A DNA stretch of 17,294 bases from JAJPGZ01 sp041167105 (GTDB taxonomy: Bacteria > Verrucomicrobiota > Verrucomicrobiia > Chthoniobacterales > UBA10450), in the NCBI GenBank assembly GCA_041167105.1, contig JBEEGX010000068.1, positions 1 through 17,294 on the forward strand, given 5' to 3'. The notes below the pieces were generated by a model that was given only the letters and a program-made list of their open reading frames with translations, did not search any database and was not told the DNA's origin. Shown one piece after another: positions 7,412 through 14,141 of this stretch; position 1 is the stretch's first letter, and each line of letters begins with the position of its first letter. Made by a program: the position numbers and the translations under genes.

Positions 7412-7950
7412 GGATCGATTTCAATCACGGTGCCGTCCGGGATGACTCGATAAAGCTCTTCGATTTCTTCATTCGTTAGGGCGATACAACCTGCGGTCCA
7501 GTCTTTCAGTCGGTGAGCGGCGCCGATCGCGCCAGCACCGTTTGGCATACCATGAATCATAATGTCGCTTCCGGGCGAAACACCGCGCGCACTCGCACGC
7601 GCGATGTCTTGTTCGGACGGATAGGAAATGTGCAGGGCGCGGTGGAAAGCGCTGTCACTCTTGTGATGGTCGATCGTGTAGGAACCTTCCGGCGTTTTCA
7701 TGTCGCCTTCCTGTTCTTTCGCTCCGATCGGAGCGCGACCAAGCGCGACGCGATACGTTTTTATTTTTTTGCCGTCATGAAAGATCGACAATGTGTGGGC
7801 GGCTTTCTTTACGACGATATGATCGACGCTAACACCGGGCGGCAGCGGATGTTCTCGTCGATGGGAAAAAAAGAAGGCGACGGCGACCGCGAGGATAATC
7901 GCGAAGATAAACAACGCCTTTCGCAACACGGCGCGAATATAACAGGACAT
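7408..7950 (-). CDS. L,D-transpeptidase (YkuD/ErfK family)
   Basis: The 180-aa product has an N-terminal membrane anchor (about 8-28) and then a YkuD domain: KAAHTLSIFHDGKKIKTYRVALGR opens the beta-sheet, TPEGSYTI follows, and the catalytic motif is IHGMPNG (H133) with DWTAGCIALT (C155). The catalytic cysteine is present. The usual S/T-x-GC-I-R arginine is replaced by Ala in GCIAL. The family makes 3-3 peptidoglycan cross-links or attaches proteins to the wall in the periplasm. The frame runs upstream to 8589 under glgX, but that part has no protein-like character. The ATG at 7950 gives a normal anchor and leaves a 42-bp divergent gap to glgX. Confidence 0.85.
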   Translation of the reverse strand: MSCYIRAVLRKALFIFAIILAVAVAFFFSHRREHPLPPGVSVDHIVVKKAAHTLSIFHDGKKIKTYRVALGRAPIGAKEQEGDMKTPEGSYTIDHHKSDSAFHRALHISYPSEQDIARASARGVSPGSDIMIHGMPNGAGAIGAAHRLKDWTAGCIALTNEEIEELYRVIPDGTVIEIDP

Positions 7951-7992
7951 TGCGAACACGCTCGGCTTGGGGAATAGGAAACGCTCGCGTTT

Positions 7993-10233
7993 ATGACTCC
8001 GCTTAAGATTTGGCTCGGTCATCCGTACCCGCTCGGTGCGACTTGGATGGGCGACGGAACGAACTTCGCGTTGTTCTCGAGCATGGCGACGAGTGTCGAT
8101 CTTTGTTTGTTCGATAATCTTGACGCCCAACAGGAAACGATCCGCGTGCCGATGACGGAACAAACCGATCAGGTCTGGCACATGTTCCTGCCGGATGTGC
8201 GGCCGGGACAACTTTACGGGTATCGCGTTTCTGGGCCGTACGATCCGCAACACGGATTGCGATTCAATTCGTCGAAGTTGTTGCTCGATCCGTACGCGAA
8301 AGCGATCGCGGGCGATGTGAACTGGGCGGACGAGATGTTCGGCTACGTCGTCGGGGACAAGCTGGATGATCTGGCGCGCGATTTCCGCGATGACGCGTGG
8401 GGCATGCCGAAATCGGTAGTTGTCGATCTTGCAACATTCGATTGGGGCGACGACAAACCGCCGCGCACGCCGATGGCGGAGAGCGTGATCTACGAAGTGC
8501 ATGTGAAGGGATTCACAAAATTGTGGGACGCGGTGCCGGAGGAATTGCGCGGAACGTATACGGGCGTGGCGAGCGATGCCGCCATTCATTACCTAAAAAA
8601 TCTCGGCGTGACCGCAGTAGAGCTTTTGCCGGTGCACGCGCACATCGAGGACAAAGTTTTGATCGATCGCGGCCTAACGAACTACTGGGGCTACAACACG
8701 ATCGGTTTCTTCGCGCCGCACGGCGAATACTCGAGCAGCGGACAAATGGGCGAGCAGGTGACGGAGTTCAAGGCGATGGTGAAATCGCTGCACGCGGCGG
8801 GCCTCGAGGTGATTCTCGATGTCGTTTACAATCACACCGCCGAAGGAAATCATCTCGGGCCGACGCTGAGTTTTCGCGGGATCGATAACATCGCGTGGTA
8901 TCGCTTGCAGACGGAGACGCCGCGGTTCTATCTCGATTTTACCGGCACGGGCAACAGCTTGAACGTGCTGCATCCGCACGCGCTGCAATTGATCATGGAC
9001 AGCTTGCGTTATTGGGTAACGGAGATGCGCGTCGATGGTTTTCGATTCGATCTCGCGACGACGCTGGCGCGCAGCGAAAACGGTTACGACAAATTCCACG
9101 CCTTTTTCAAAGCCGTGCAACAGGACCCGGTGTTGGCGCAGGTGAAATTAATCGCCGAGCCGTGGGACGTCGGACACGACGGTTATCAGGTGGGAAATTT
9201 TCCGACCGGTTGGAATGAGTGGAACGGAAAATTTCGCGATGCGGTGCGCAGTTATTGGAAAGGCGACGAAGGAAAGATCGGCGAAATGGCGTATCGGCTC
9301 ACGGGAAGTCCGGATGTTTACCAGCATGACGGACGGCGGCCGACGGCGAGTGTGAATTTCGTGACGTCGCATGACGGATTCACGATGAACGATCTCGTGA
9401 GCTACAACGACAAGCACAACGAAGCCAATGGCGAGAACAGTCAGGACGGTGATAACAATAATCTGTCGTGGAATTGCGGCGCGGAAGGTCCGACCGATGA
9501 CGCTAAGATCGACATGTTGCGCCGGAAGCAGCGGCGGAATTTTTTGACGACACTGTTTCTCTCGCAAGGCGTGCCGATGTTGTTAGGCGGCGATGAGTTC
9601 GGCCGGACGCAGCGCGGCAACAACAACGCGTATTGCCAGGACAACCAGATCAGTTGGTTTAACTGGCACCACGATGAGCATCAGAAGCGGCTAATCGAGT
9701 TCACACGTCGTTTGATTCGCTTGCGCAAAGAGCATCCGATTTTTCGCCGGCCGAAATTTTTCCAGGGCCGCCGCATTCGCGGGAGCGAGATCAAGGACGT
9801 GATGTGGTTCAATCCCGGCGGCAACGAAATGAGCGACGAAGAATGGGCGTCGCCGTTTGTGCGTTGTCTCGCGATGCTGCTCAGCGGCGATTCGGTCGAT
9901 GTGGTGAATTTTCAAAACGAGCCGGTCTATGACGCCACTTTTTTGCTGCTGATCAATGCGCATCACGAACCGATTCAATTTGTGCTGCCGGGCGTGGAGA
10001 ATCTGGAGTGGGAATTGATTCTCGATACGAGCGACGAAGCTGGATTTCTCGCGAAGCCAAAAAAATTTGCGTCAGGTGACGATGTCGATCTTGCGGAACG
10101 GGCGACGATTTTGTTGCGGCTCGTGGGCGGAACGCAGGCGCAGGCGCGGCAGGAATCGTGGAAGAAACGCCGCTACGAATTGCCGGGCGCGGTCACGGGC
10201 GAAGAAGAACGTGCGGCCGAGCGCGAGACGTAG
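7993..10233 (+). CDS. glgX: Glycogen debranching enzyme GlgX (GH13 isoamylase-type)
   Basis: The 746-aa product is full length for the family. An N-terminal CBM48-like domain (about 5-160: GHPYPLGATWMGDGTNFALF and LYGYRVSGPYDP) precedes the (beta/alpha)8 barrel. Conserved barrel regions are visible: VVYNHT, VDGFRFDLATTL with nucleophile D353, IAEPWD with acid/base E389, and TSHDG with D461. A NYWGYNTIGFFAPHG segment is typical of debranching enzymes. The enzyme hydrolyses alpha-1,6 branches of glycogen after phosphorylase trimming, in the cytoplasm. TAGGAA (7975-7980) is a possible Shine-Dalgarno 12 nt before the ATG. No other glycogen gene is in the window. The coding region carries four exact AAGATCGACA copies in several frames. 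Confidence 0.95.
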   Translation: MTPLKIWLGHPYPLGATWMGDGTNFALFSSMATSVDLCLFDNLDAQQETIRVPMTEQTDQVWHMFLPDVRPGQLYGYRVSGPYDPQHGLRFNSSKLLLDPYAKAIAGDVNWADEMFGYVVGDKLDDLARDFRDDAWGMPKSVVVDLATFDWGDDKPPRTPMAESVIYEVHVKGFTKLWDAVPEELRGTYTGVASDAAIHYLKNLGVTAVELLPVHAHIEDKVLIDRGLTNYWGYNTIGFFAPHGEYSSSGQMGEQVTEFKAMVKSLHAAGLEVILDVVYNHTAEGNHLGPTLSFRGIDNIAWYRLQTETPRFYLDFTGTGNSLNVLHPHALQLIMDSLRYWVTEMRVDGFRFDLATTLARSENGYDKFHAFFKAVQQDPVLAQVKLIAEPWDVGHDGYQVGNFPTGWNEWNGKFRDAVRSYWKGDEGKIGEMAYRLTGSPDVYQHDGRRPTASVNFVTSHDGFTMNDLVSYNDKHNEANGENSQDGDNNNLSWNCGAEGPTDDAKIDMLRRKQRRNFLTTLFLSQGVPMLLGGDEFGRTQRGNNNAYCQDNQISWFNWHHDEHQKRLIEFTRRLIRLRKEHPIFRRPKFFQGRRIRGSEIKDVMWFNPGGNEMSDEEWASPFVRCLAMLLSGDSVDVVNFQNEPVYDATFLLLINAHHEPIQFVLPGVENLEWELILDTSDEAGFLAKPKKFASGDDVDLAERATILLRLVGGTQAQARQESWKKRRYELPGAVTGEEERAAERET

Positions 10234-10237
10234 ATTT

Positions 10238-10258
10238 GCGACGGTCACAGACCGCCGC
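10238..10258. terminator. 9-bp hairpin downstream of glgX (terminator or REP-like)
   Basis: GCGACGGTC (10238-10246), loop ACA, and GACCGCCGC (10250-10258) pair over 9 bp (one A-C mismatch on the + strand RNA, a G-U pair on the - strand RNA). It is flanked by ATTT and AAAT. It begins 5 nt after the glgX stop. There is no T-run, so an intrinsic terminator is uncertain; it may be a short dispersed palindrome. Confidence 0.4.
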
Positions 10259-10280
10259 TACAAATTTCTGGGACGCGATC

Positions 10281-10308
10281 TTGTGCCCGGCTGCGAATTC
10301 ATTATAGA
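10281..10308 (+). promoter_or_regulatory. Candidate sigma-70-like promoter for the baeRF/hpf pair
   Basis: TTGTGC (10281-10286) and TATAGA (10303-10308) are separated by 16 nt and lie about 55 nt before the ATG at 10362. They are in the only sizeable gap upstream of this gene pair. The match is by eye to the generic consensus only. Confidence 0.35.
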
Positions 10309-10361
10309 GATGTATATGCGCGTTTTCTCTTCGCGCTGTCAGTGTTGGTGACTGCTTGCTT

Positions 10362-10826
10362 ATGACATCGAGTTCTCTGGTGGTCGTCGCGGATCGCGGC
10401 GGATTAAAAGCTTATAAAGTAAACGAAACGCCGACGCGCGGGCCGAGTCTGCAATTGGTGCAGGCGTTCAACCTCACCGACGCGCACGGAAAGTTGATCG
10501 ATAAGGTAACGGACCAAGCGGGACGTTTTTCGGTGAGCGACGGCGCCGGCATGCATCACGCGGCGTCCATGGCCGAGCGAACGCAGCTCGACAACGAAAC
10601 CGACCGACGCATTTACAAACAACTGGCCGAGCAAATCACGAAGCTGGTGAAGAGCGATGGCGTGGAAGGATGGTCGTTCGCGGCGCCCTCGGAAATCCAC
10701 AAGGCGATTGTCGATCTTTTGCCTAACGAAGTGCGCGATCGCATCGTCGAGCACGTGAAATCGGATTTGGTGCGGACAGAGGCGGCCGATTTGCGTCAGC
10801 ATTTTCGCTCGCTCCAGCCGCTTTAG
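10362..10826 (+). CDS. Host attachment protein / bacterial eRF1-like (baeRF) family protein
   Basis: The 154-aa product begins MTSSSLVVVADRGGLKAYKV, the typical opening of the family named 'protein required for attachment to host cells', now regarded as part of the bacterial eRF1-like (baeRF) group. The central part (GRFSVSDG, then ERTQLDNETDRRIYKQLAEQI) and the C-terminal LLPNEVRDRIVEHVKSDLV also fit this family. The proposed role is at the ribosome, in peptide release or rescue, rather than attachment; direct function in this lineage is unproven. It is followed after 17 nt by a ribosome hibernation factor, a context consistent with a ribosome-associated job. An alternative TTG start lies 6 nt upstream. 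It contains one AAGATCGACA and one GTTAGGC word at 10709-10727. Confidence 0.7.
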   Translation: MTSSSLVVVADRGGLKAYKVNETPTRGPSLQLVQAFNLTDAHGKLIDKVTDQAGRFSVSDGAGMHHAASMAERTQLDNETDRRIYKQLAEQITKLVKSDGVEGWSFAAPSEIHKAIVDLLPNEVRDRIVEHVKSDLVRTEAADLRQHFRSLQPL

Positions 10827-10843
10827 GAAATTCATCAACGCTT

Positions 10844-11209
10844 ATGCAATTACCCATCAAGATCACCTACCGCGGCCTGACTAAGTCGGACGACATCGAC
10901 ACTCTCGTTTTGGATTACGCCGCGCGGCTGGAGCGTTTTTGCGATCACATCAATCGCTGCGATGTCGCGATCGAGCAGCCAAACCACGGACATCAAAAAG
11001 GAAATCCGTATCGGGTGCGCATCGACGTGACGGTGGCGCCGCGACACGAGCTCGTGGCCGAGGAGCAACAAATGGACAACGGCTCGCATCAGCCGCTGAC
11101 CAAAGCGATTCACGACGCCTTCAAAACGATGGAGGGCGAATTGCGGCGCGTGGTCGATAAGCAACGGCGCGAAGTGAAGACGCACGCGAATACGCGTTCG
11201 CCGAAATAA
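10844..11209 (+). CDS. Ribosome hibernation promoting factor HPF/RaiA family
   Basis: The 121-aa product begins MQLPIKITYRGLTKSDDIDTLV and continues with LERFCDHINRCDVAIEQPN and YRVRIDVTVAPRHELV, the beta-alpha-beta-beta-beta-alpha plan of HPF/RaiA (S30AE). It has only the short N-terminal domain, not the C-terminal dimerisation domain of long HPF, though the tail (KQRREVKTHANTRSPK) is basic. The family binds the 30S decoding region and inactivates ribosomes in stationary phase. AGGAAA (10827-10832) lies a little far from the ATG. It is in an operon with the baeRF-like gene and convergent with the sulfotransferase, with a 21-bp gap that holds an AAGATCGACA copy. Confidence 0.85.
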   Translation: MQLPIKITYRGLTKSDDIDTLVLDYAARLERFCDHINRCDVAIEQPNHGHQKGNPYRVRIDVTVAPRHELVAEEQQMDNGSHQPLTKAIHDAFKTMEGELRRVVDKQRREVKTHANTRSPK

Positions 11210-11230
11210 GGCGACGTTCGATTGTCGATC

Positions 11231-11923
11231 TTACGCGAGCGCGGCGGCTAACTGCGGCGATTCCGCGTAGCCGAAATAATCGAATTCAAACGCGAATTGT
11301 TTGCGCACGATTTTTGCGGACTCGTCGGAATACATTTGCGCGATCGTCGCGCCCGCCGGACGGATTCCGCTTTTCACTTTCGCAAACGCAGAAGGAATCC
11401 ATGGAACGCCGACGCGCTGGCAAATGCGTTCCATGTCCTGATGGAGCTGTTCGTACTTGATCACGTCATCGAGACAGAATTCCCCGTCGATGGTGTACTT
11501 GTCGCGATCGACCGGAAGGCGGCGGCTCGTTAGCCAACGTTCGAATTGCTCGGGGTCCGGCGCGGTAAGATCGACATCTAAACGTCCGGTCTTGCGCTGA
11601 AAATAAAAAAGCGAGACGACTTTATCGAACGGATTTCGCACGACGCAGAATTTAAAGTACGAATTCCAAACCTCATCGCCGAGCAACCGCTTGATATCGG
11701 CGGCGGGCATGTGGTTCCACCAGACGCTGCTTGATGGCCGGTCCGGCCCGCGGAAGCCGACAATGCCCGCGTCGGAAACTTGCTCGTCGTGTCGATGCGT
11801 CTTCCCATTCGCGTCGGTCGCCGCGCCGTCGACGCAAAACGGTTCGAAGTACAACTCGACCGAAGTGCCCGCAGTCTTGACCGTCTTCGTGTAAATGAAT
11901 TTCGAACGATGGCTGACCAGCAT
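11231..11923 (-). CDS. PAPS-dependent sulfotransferase family protein
   Basis: The 230-aa product starts MLVSHRSKFIYTKTVKTAGTSVE. The loop TVKTAGTS (14-21) is the 5'-phosphosulfate-binding motif and CVVRNPFDKVVSLF (93-106) the 3'-phosphate-binding motif of sulfotransferases of the Sulfotransfer_2 type. The family moves sulfate from PAPS to carbohydrate or other hydroxyls; the acceptor is unknown here. The frame opens at a TTG at 11950, but the ATG at 11923 is directly preceded by AAGG and removes an atypical PDARTRQ leader. That AAGG lies inside a long hairpin (11924-11969). The stop codon overlaps an AAGATCGACA copy (11223-11232), and another copy is at 11567, marking it as resident chromosome rather than a cassette. 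Confidence 0.8.
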   Translation of the reverse strand: MLVSHRSKFIYTKTVKTAGTSVELYFEPFCVDGAATDANGKTHRHDEQVSDAGIVGFRGPDRPSSSVWWNHMPAADIKRLLGDEVWNSYFKFCVVRNPFDKVVSLFYFQRKTGRLDVDLTAPDPEQFERWLTSRRLPVDRDKYTIDGEFCLDDVIKYEQLHQDMERICQRVGVPWIPSAFAKVKSGIRPAGATIAQMYSDESAKIVRKQFAFEFDYFGYAESPQLAAALA

Positions 11924-11969
11924 ACCTTGTCGTGTGCGCGCGTCGGGCAAAAGCCGACGAGGACAAGGT
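11924..11969 (-). promoter_or_regulatory. Leader hairpin that buries the sulfotransferase ribosome-binding site
   Basis: On the - strand the RNA reads ACCTTGTC, then CGTCGGC-TTTT-GCC(C)GACG, then GACAAGGT directly followed by the ATG. The outer 8-bp stem pairs 11962-11969 with 11924-11931 and contains the only plausible Shine-Dalgarno. The inner stem pairs 11954-11959 with 11941-11946. The element may be a regulatory hairpin or a dispersed palindrome that happened to land here. Confidence 0.45.
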
Positions 11970-12221
11970 GCCTTCCTACGCGGGAAGAGGCAAGCTCCGA
12001 CAGACGATGTCGAGTCGGAAATGCCGGTTTCGGTGCGAGATTAAACCCAGAGCGAACTCAGTCGCGCTTCTCACTTCGCTGAGGTTGGCGAAGGACGAAC
12101 ACTGGATGTGGGTGGCCCGTGTGTTGAAGCGTTCGGATGATCAACGACTTGTTGTCGCGAGAAGCTGGGCTCGAAGCAAATCTGCAGCGCAATGCGCGCT
12201 CTTTGGTTGCCGTGTGTACGG
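11970..12221. other. Non-coding stretch: probable remnant of a terminal cassette
   Basis: About 250 bp lie between the sulfotransferase leader and the last attC core. In array direction it begins just after a good R' core (CTCGTTAGAC at 12222-12231, read on the - strand), as a cassette would, but it holds no credible ORF in that direction and no attC closes it. Small inverted repeats are present (for example AGCGAA/TTCGCT around 12052-12082). No tRNA or known RNA was recognised. Confidence 0.45.
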
Positions 12222-12345
12222 GTCTAACGAGACACAAGATCAGCTACCGCGCCCGGGAGCGCGCGTGGCTGCGAGTTCAAGGTTGTAGCTACGCAAACCG
12301 GGGAAGCAGCGCGGGGCGCGGTTAGCTGGCATCGCCTGGTTAGAC
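12222..12345 (-). other. attC site 5 (124 bp)
   Basis: On the - strand it runs from GTCTAAC (R'', 12339-12345) to GTTAGAC (R', 12222-12228). The arms GCCAGCTAACCGCGCCC and GGGCGCGGTAGCTG (about 12256-12333) pair, giving the usual long stem with an unpaired interior. It follows the 113-aa cassette gene, whose stop lies one base outside R''. Confidence 0.85.
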
Positions 12346-12346
12346 C

Positions 12347-12688
12347 TCATCGAATCACGAGAACATTATCGCTGCGAGTGACGTGCCGCAGAAAAGCCGA
12401 GCGTTTCAGATCCGGCGAGTCAGCACGAATCATCAGATCGCGGAGAGGTTCAGTCGTCGTGAACTCGAATCTCCCATCGTTTCGGGCCTGAATGTCGGTC
12501 CCGAACGCGATGCGCTCTGCGCCAGAAGCAGTGAAGTGGCGATCTCGCAATGTATAGCTAACCAATGCTTGCCCTACTGGGCGTCCGTGTGCGTCCACGA
12601 CCAAGCCGGTGACTCGCGTCTCGGTAGCGCAAGCGACTGCTGAGAGCGTCACCACCACGGTAGCTGCTTTCATCAGGCTGACGCGCAT
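12347..12688 (-). CDS. Cassette gene: small exported protein with a carboxypeptidase-regulatory-like (beta-sandwich) domain
   Basis: The 113-aa product begins MRVSLMKAATVVVTLSAVACATE, a signal peptide with a possible, non-ideal lipobox (AVAC). The mature part has TRVTGLVVDAHGRPVGQALVSY and DGRFEFTTTEPLRDLMIRA, the pattern of carboxypeptidase regulatory-like / DUF4198-type beta-sandwich domains often found in exported proteins. The function is unknown; such domains usually mediate binding. The ATG at 12688 is 2 nt beyond the R' core, leaving no room for a Shine-Dalgarno inside the cassette; an internal ATG (M6, 12673) is an alternative. The stop TGA abuts attC5. Confidence 0.7.
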   Translation of the reverse strand: MRVSLMKAATVVVTLSAVACATETRVTGLVVDAHGRPVGQALVSYTLRDRHFTASGAERIAFGTDIQARNDGRFEFTTTEPLRDLMIRADSPDLKRSAFLRHVTRSDNVLVIR

Positions 12689-12691
12689 GAG

Positions 12692-12814
12692 GTCTAACGA
12701 GAATAGGATGAGCGACGGCGGACGAGAGCGCGCTTCGCTTGTTTCATAATTCTTAATTCTTCCTTCAGCCTTGTTATGCGGCGGTCCGCCGTTCGCTCCA
12801 TCGCCTGGTTAGAC
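12692..12814 (-). other. attC site 4 (123 bp)
   Basis: On the - strand R'' is GTCTAAC (12808-12814) and R' is GTTAGAC (12692-12698). The arms GGAGCGAACGGCGGAC (12783-12798) and GTCCGCCGTCGCTC (about 12709-12722) are nearly fully complementary, with the extra bases on the first arm expected of attC extrahelical positions. Confidence 0.9.
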
Positions 12815-12815
12815 C

Positions 12816-13532
12816 TCATTTTCTTGCCAACTCGACCTGTGCGTAGCGGTGGCACCACTTGGCGAATTCTTTACTTGGCTTATCTTCTAGCAAGTCCGCG
12901 ACGTACTGCCCGTTGAAGCTTCCCTTTGCTAATGCCATATCTAAATCCGAGAAAAATAGAACGAGTTCGGTTTTGCCTCGGCGAAATACAAGTCCAACAT
13001 TGGTCGGCTCGGGCGCCAGAACGGCCGGTTCGGAGGCTACAACGATAATGTTATAGGATCCGACATACCAATTTTGCTCGCGGCCAAGCAATCGGATAAT
13101 CTCGCCGCGCGCTTGCCCGACCAGTAATCGCATCTGCTTGTCGTCACGGTGCGGGTTGCGAGGTGTGGTGACCGGAAATACGTATACCTCACCCGCGGTG
13201 CGGATGAGGTCTAATACTTCTGGGTCATACATGTTGGGATTACCGGAAGCCCACGTATGATCTCGGCTGCCGTCGGACCGAATTTCTGCAGACCGCCCAA
13301 GATGGATGTATCCGAGCTTTCGAAGATGAACTTTGATGTCCTCTGGCCCAAGAACCTCAACTTTGAAAACGCTGCCATGTGAATTGCCGGCCTTGATCGC
13401 TTGGTGGATGTCGATGCGTTCGACATCGCGCACACGTCCATATACCGGCACGCCATCAACGCGCAGAGCATCGCTGCCGTACGCAAGCGTTGCTGCGGCG
13501 GCGGCGACAAGCACGATCATCAGCTCGCGCAT
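12816..13532 (-). CDS. Cassette gene: exported protein of unknown function
   Basis: The 238-aa product begins MRELMIVLVAAAAATLAYGSDA, a clear signal peptide with cleavage near AYG/SDA. The mature part is a single domain with no motif I recognise. It has GRVRDVERIDIHQAIKAG near the start, IKVHLRKLGYIHLGRSAEI in the middle, and a C-terminal ELVLFFSDLDMALAKGSF. The ATG is 3 nt past the R' core, again without a ribosome-binding site in the cassette; M5 (13520) is an alternative. It is the largest cassette ORF of the array, and the stop TGA lies just before attC4. Confidence 0.72.
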   Translation of the reverse strand: MRELMIVLVAAAAATLAYGSDALRVDGVPVYGRVRDVERIDIHQAIKAGNSHGSVFKVEVLGPEDIKVHLRKLGYIHLGRSAEIRSDGSRDHTWASGNPNMYDPEVLDLIRTAGEVYVFPVTTPRNPHRDDKQMRLLVGQARGEIIRLLGREQNWYVGSYNIIVVASEPAVLAPEPTNVGLVFRRGKTELVLFFSDLDMALAKGSFNGQYVADLLEDKPSKEFAKWCHRYAQVELARK

Positions 13533-13535
13533 AAG

Positions 13536-13658
13536 GTCTAACGAGACGGAGCTCAGCGACCGCCGACGAAGATGCGCTGTGCTGCAGATTTAAGTGTTGA
13601 AGTCTTCATGTGAAAACTTTCCCGCCGGTCGGCGGTTCGCTGGAGCGATTGGTTAGGT
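13536..13658 (-). other. attC site 3 (123 bp)
   Basis: On the - strand R'' is ACCTAAC (13652-13658), containing the stop codon of the preceding cassette gene, and R' is GTCTCGTTAGAC (13536-13547). The arms CAGCGAACCGCCGACC and CGGCGGTCGCTG pair. Its interior shares a stretch ending GCAGCACAGC with attC site 2, suggesting a common origin. Confidence 0.9.
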
Positions 13659-14138
13659 GTTTTGTCGCTGCTCACTGGCTTTCTGTAGCTGAAGAAATTC
13701 ATGCAAAATACGCAAACCAGCAACGTACAGGACGGACAAAGGATGCGTCGGACTTCTAAGCTCGTTTTCGCTCGCCGAGGCTTTGCATACGCGAACGTCA
13801 CTACGCGTGTAAAAGAAAACGTGTCCGACGTCAGGCTGTGGGAACTCGCCCGTCGGTGCGAACGCGAAGTCCTGCTGCCGAGCCTCTCGCATGAAAGCCT
13901 CTGCCGCCGGGCGAACGGGCTCGACGACGCCAGCGGCGAAAAAGCCGCCCCCTGTGCTCCGGAGGACGCGAGCCGTGCCATCGCTGAACGCGACTGTAGT
14001 CAGCGTGGACTCGGGATATGCGATCTCCATCATTGCTGCCCAAGGTTCGTCCGGTGGAGTGGGTGGCGGTACTTCTTCTGGGCGCGGCATCTCGAAATAT
14101 TTCGCGCGGAGATCAGCAAAGACGTTTTCACGCGCCAC
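13653..14138 (-). CDS. Cassette gene: cytoplasmic hypothetical protein
   Basis: The 161-aa product starts at a GTG (MARENVFADLRAKYF). There is no signal peptide or membrane segment. After a proline-rich stretch (about 18-32) comes a compact domain with TTVAFSDGTARVLRSTGGGF followed by EPVRPAAEAFMREARQQ. This resembles small hypothetical proteins common in cassette arrays, but I know no function. The C-terminus is helical and Glu/Gln-rich. The stop codon TAA is formed by the first bases of R'' of attC site 3, so coding and recombination sequence overlap. The cassette's upstream core (attC site 2) is degenerate. Confidence 0.68.
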   Translation of the reverse strand: MARENVFADLRAKYFEMPRPEEVPPPTPPDEPWAAMMEIAYPESTLTTVAFSDGTARVLRSTGGGFFAAGVVEPVRPAAEAFMREARQQDFAFAPTGEFPQPDVGHVFFYTRSDVRVCKASASENELRSPTHPLSVLYVAGLRILHEFLQLQKASEQRQNT

Positions 14139-14141
14139 AAC

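Larger units (their letters stand above)
489..10727. repeat. Over-represented 7-mer GTTAGGC (12 exact copies)
   Basis: Copies start at 489, 1152, 1812, 2331, 2466, 3749, 4847 and 9582 on the + strand and, as GCCTAAC, at 4340, 5587, 8672 and 10721. Eleven of the twelve are preceded by C or T. They fall in several codon frames (TTA-GGC, CTA-AC, CCT-AAC, GTT-AGG). About one or two would be expected by composition in this stretch. Confidence 0.7.

Noticed and set aside
7951..8589. Long upstream extension of the L,D-transpeptidase frame
   Set aside because: It is antisense to the clearly coding glgX, is Arg/His-rich, and lacks family motifs. The membrane anchor begins at 7950.
1..11576. AAGATCGACA as FtsK-orienting (KOPS) or Chi-like polar sequence
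   Set aside because: Both orientations are well mixed over short distances (12 forward, 8 reverse), so there is no clear polarity in this window. A genome-scale skew cannot be excluded from 17 kb.
1..11576. AAGATCGACA as a codon-usage or protein-motif artefact
   Set aside because: It falls in different codon frames on both coding and template strands, encodes different peptides, and extends across stop codons and an intergenic gap.
11970..12221. Possible integrase, tRNA or attI at the far end of the array
   Set aside because: There is no ORF with tyrosine-recombinase motifs, no cloverleaf was recognised, and attI would be expected at the other (ftsH) end given the cassette orientation.
13553..13981. 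Frame of 142 aa spanning attC site 3 and part of a cassette gene
   Set aside because: Its C-terminal part (NQSLQRTADRR and onward) is the translation of the attC site, and it has no independent coding signal.
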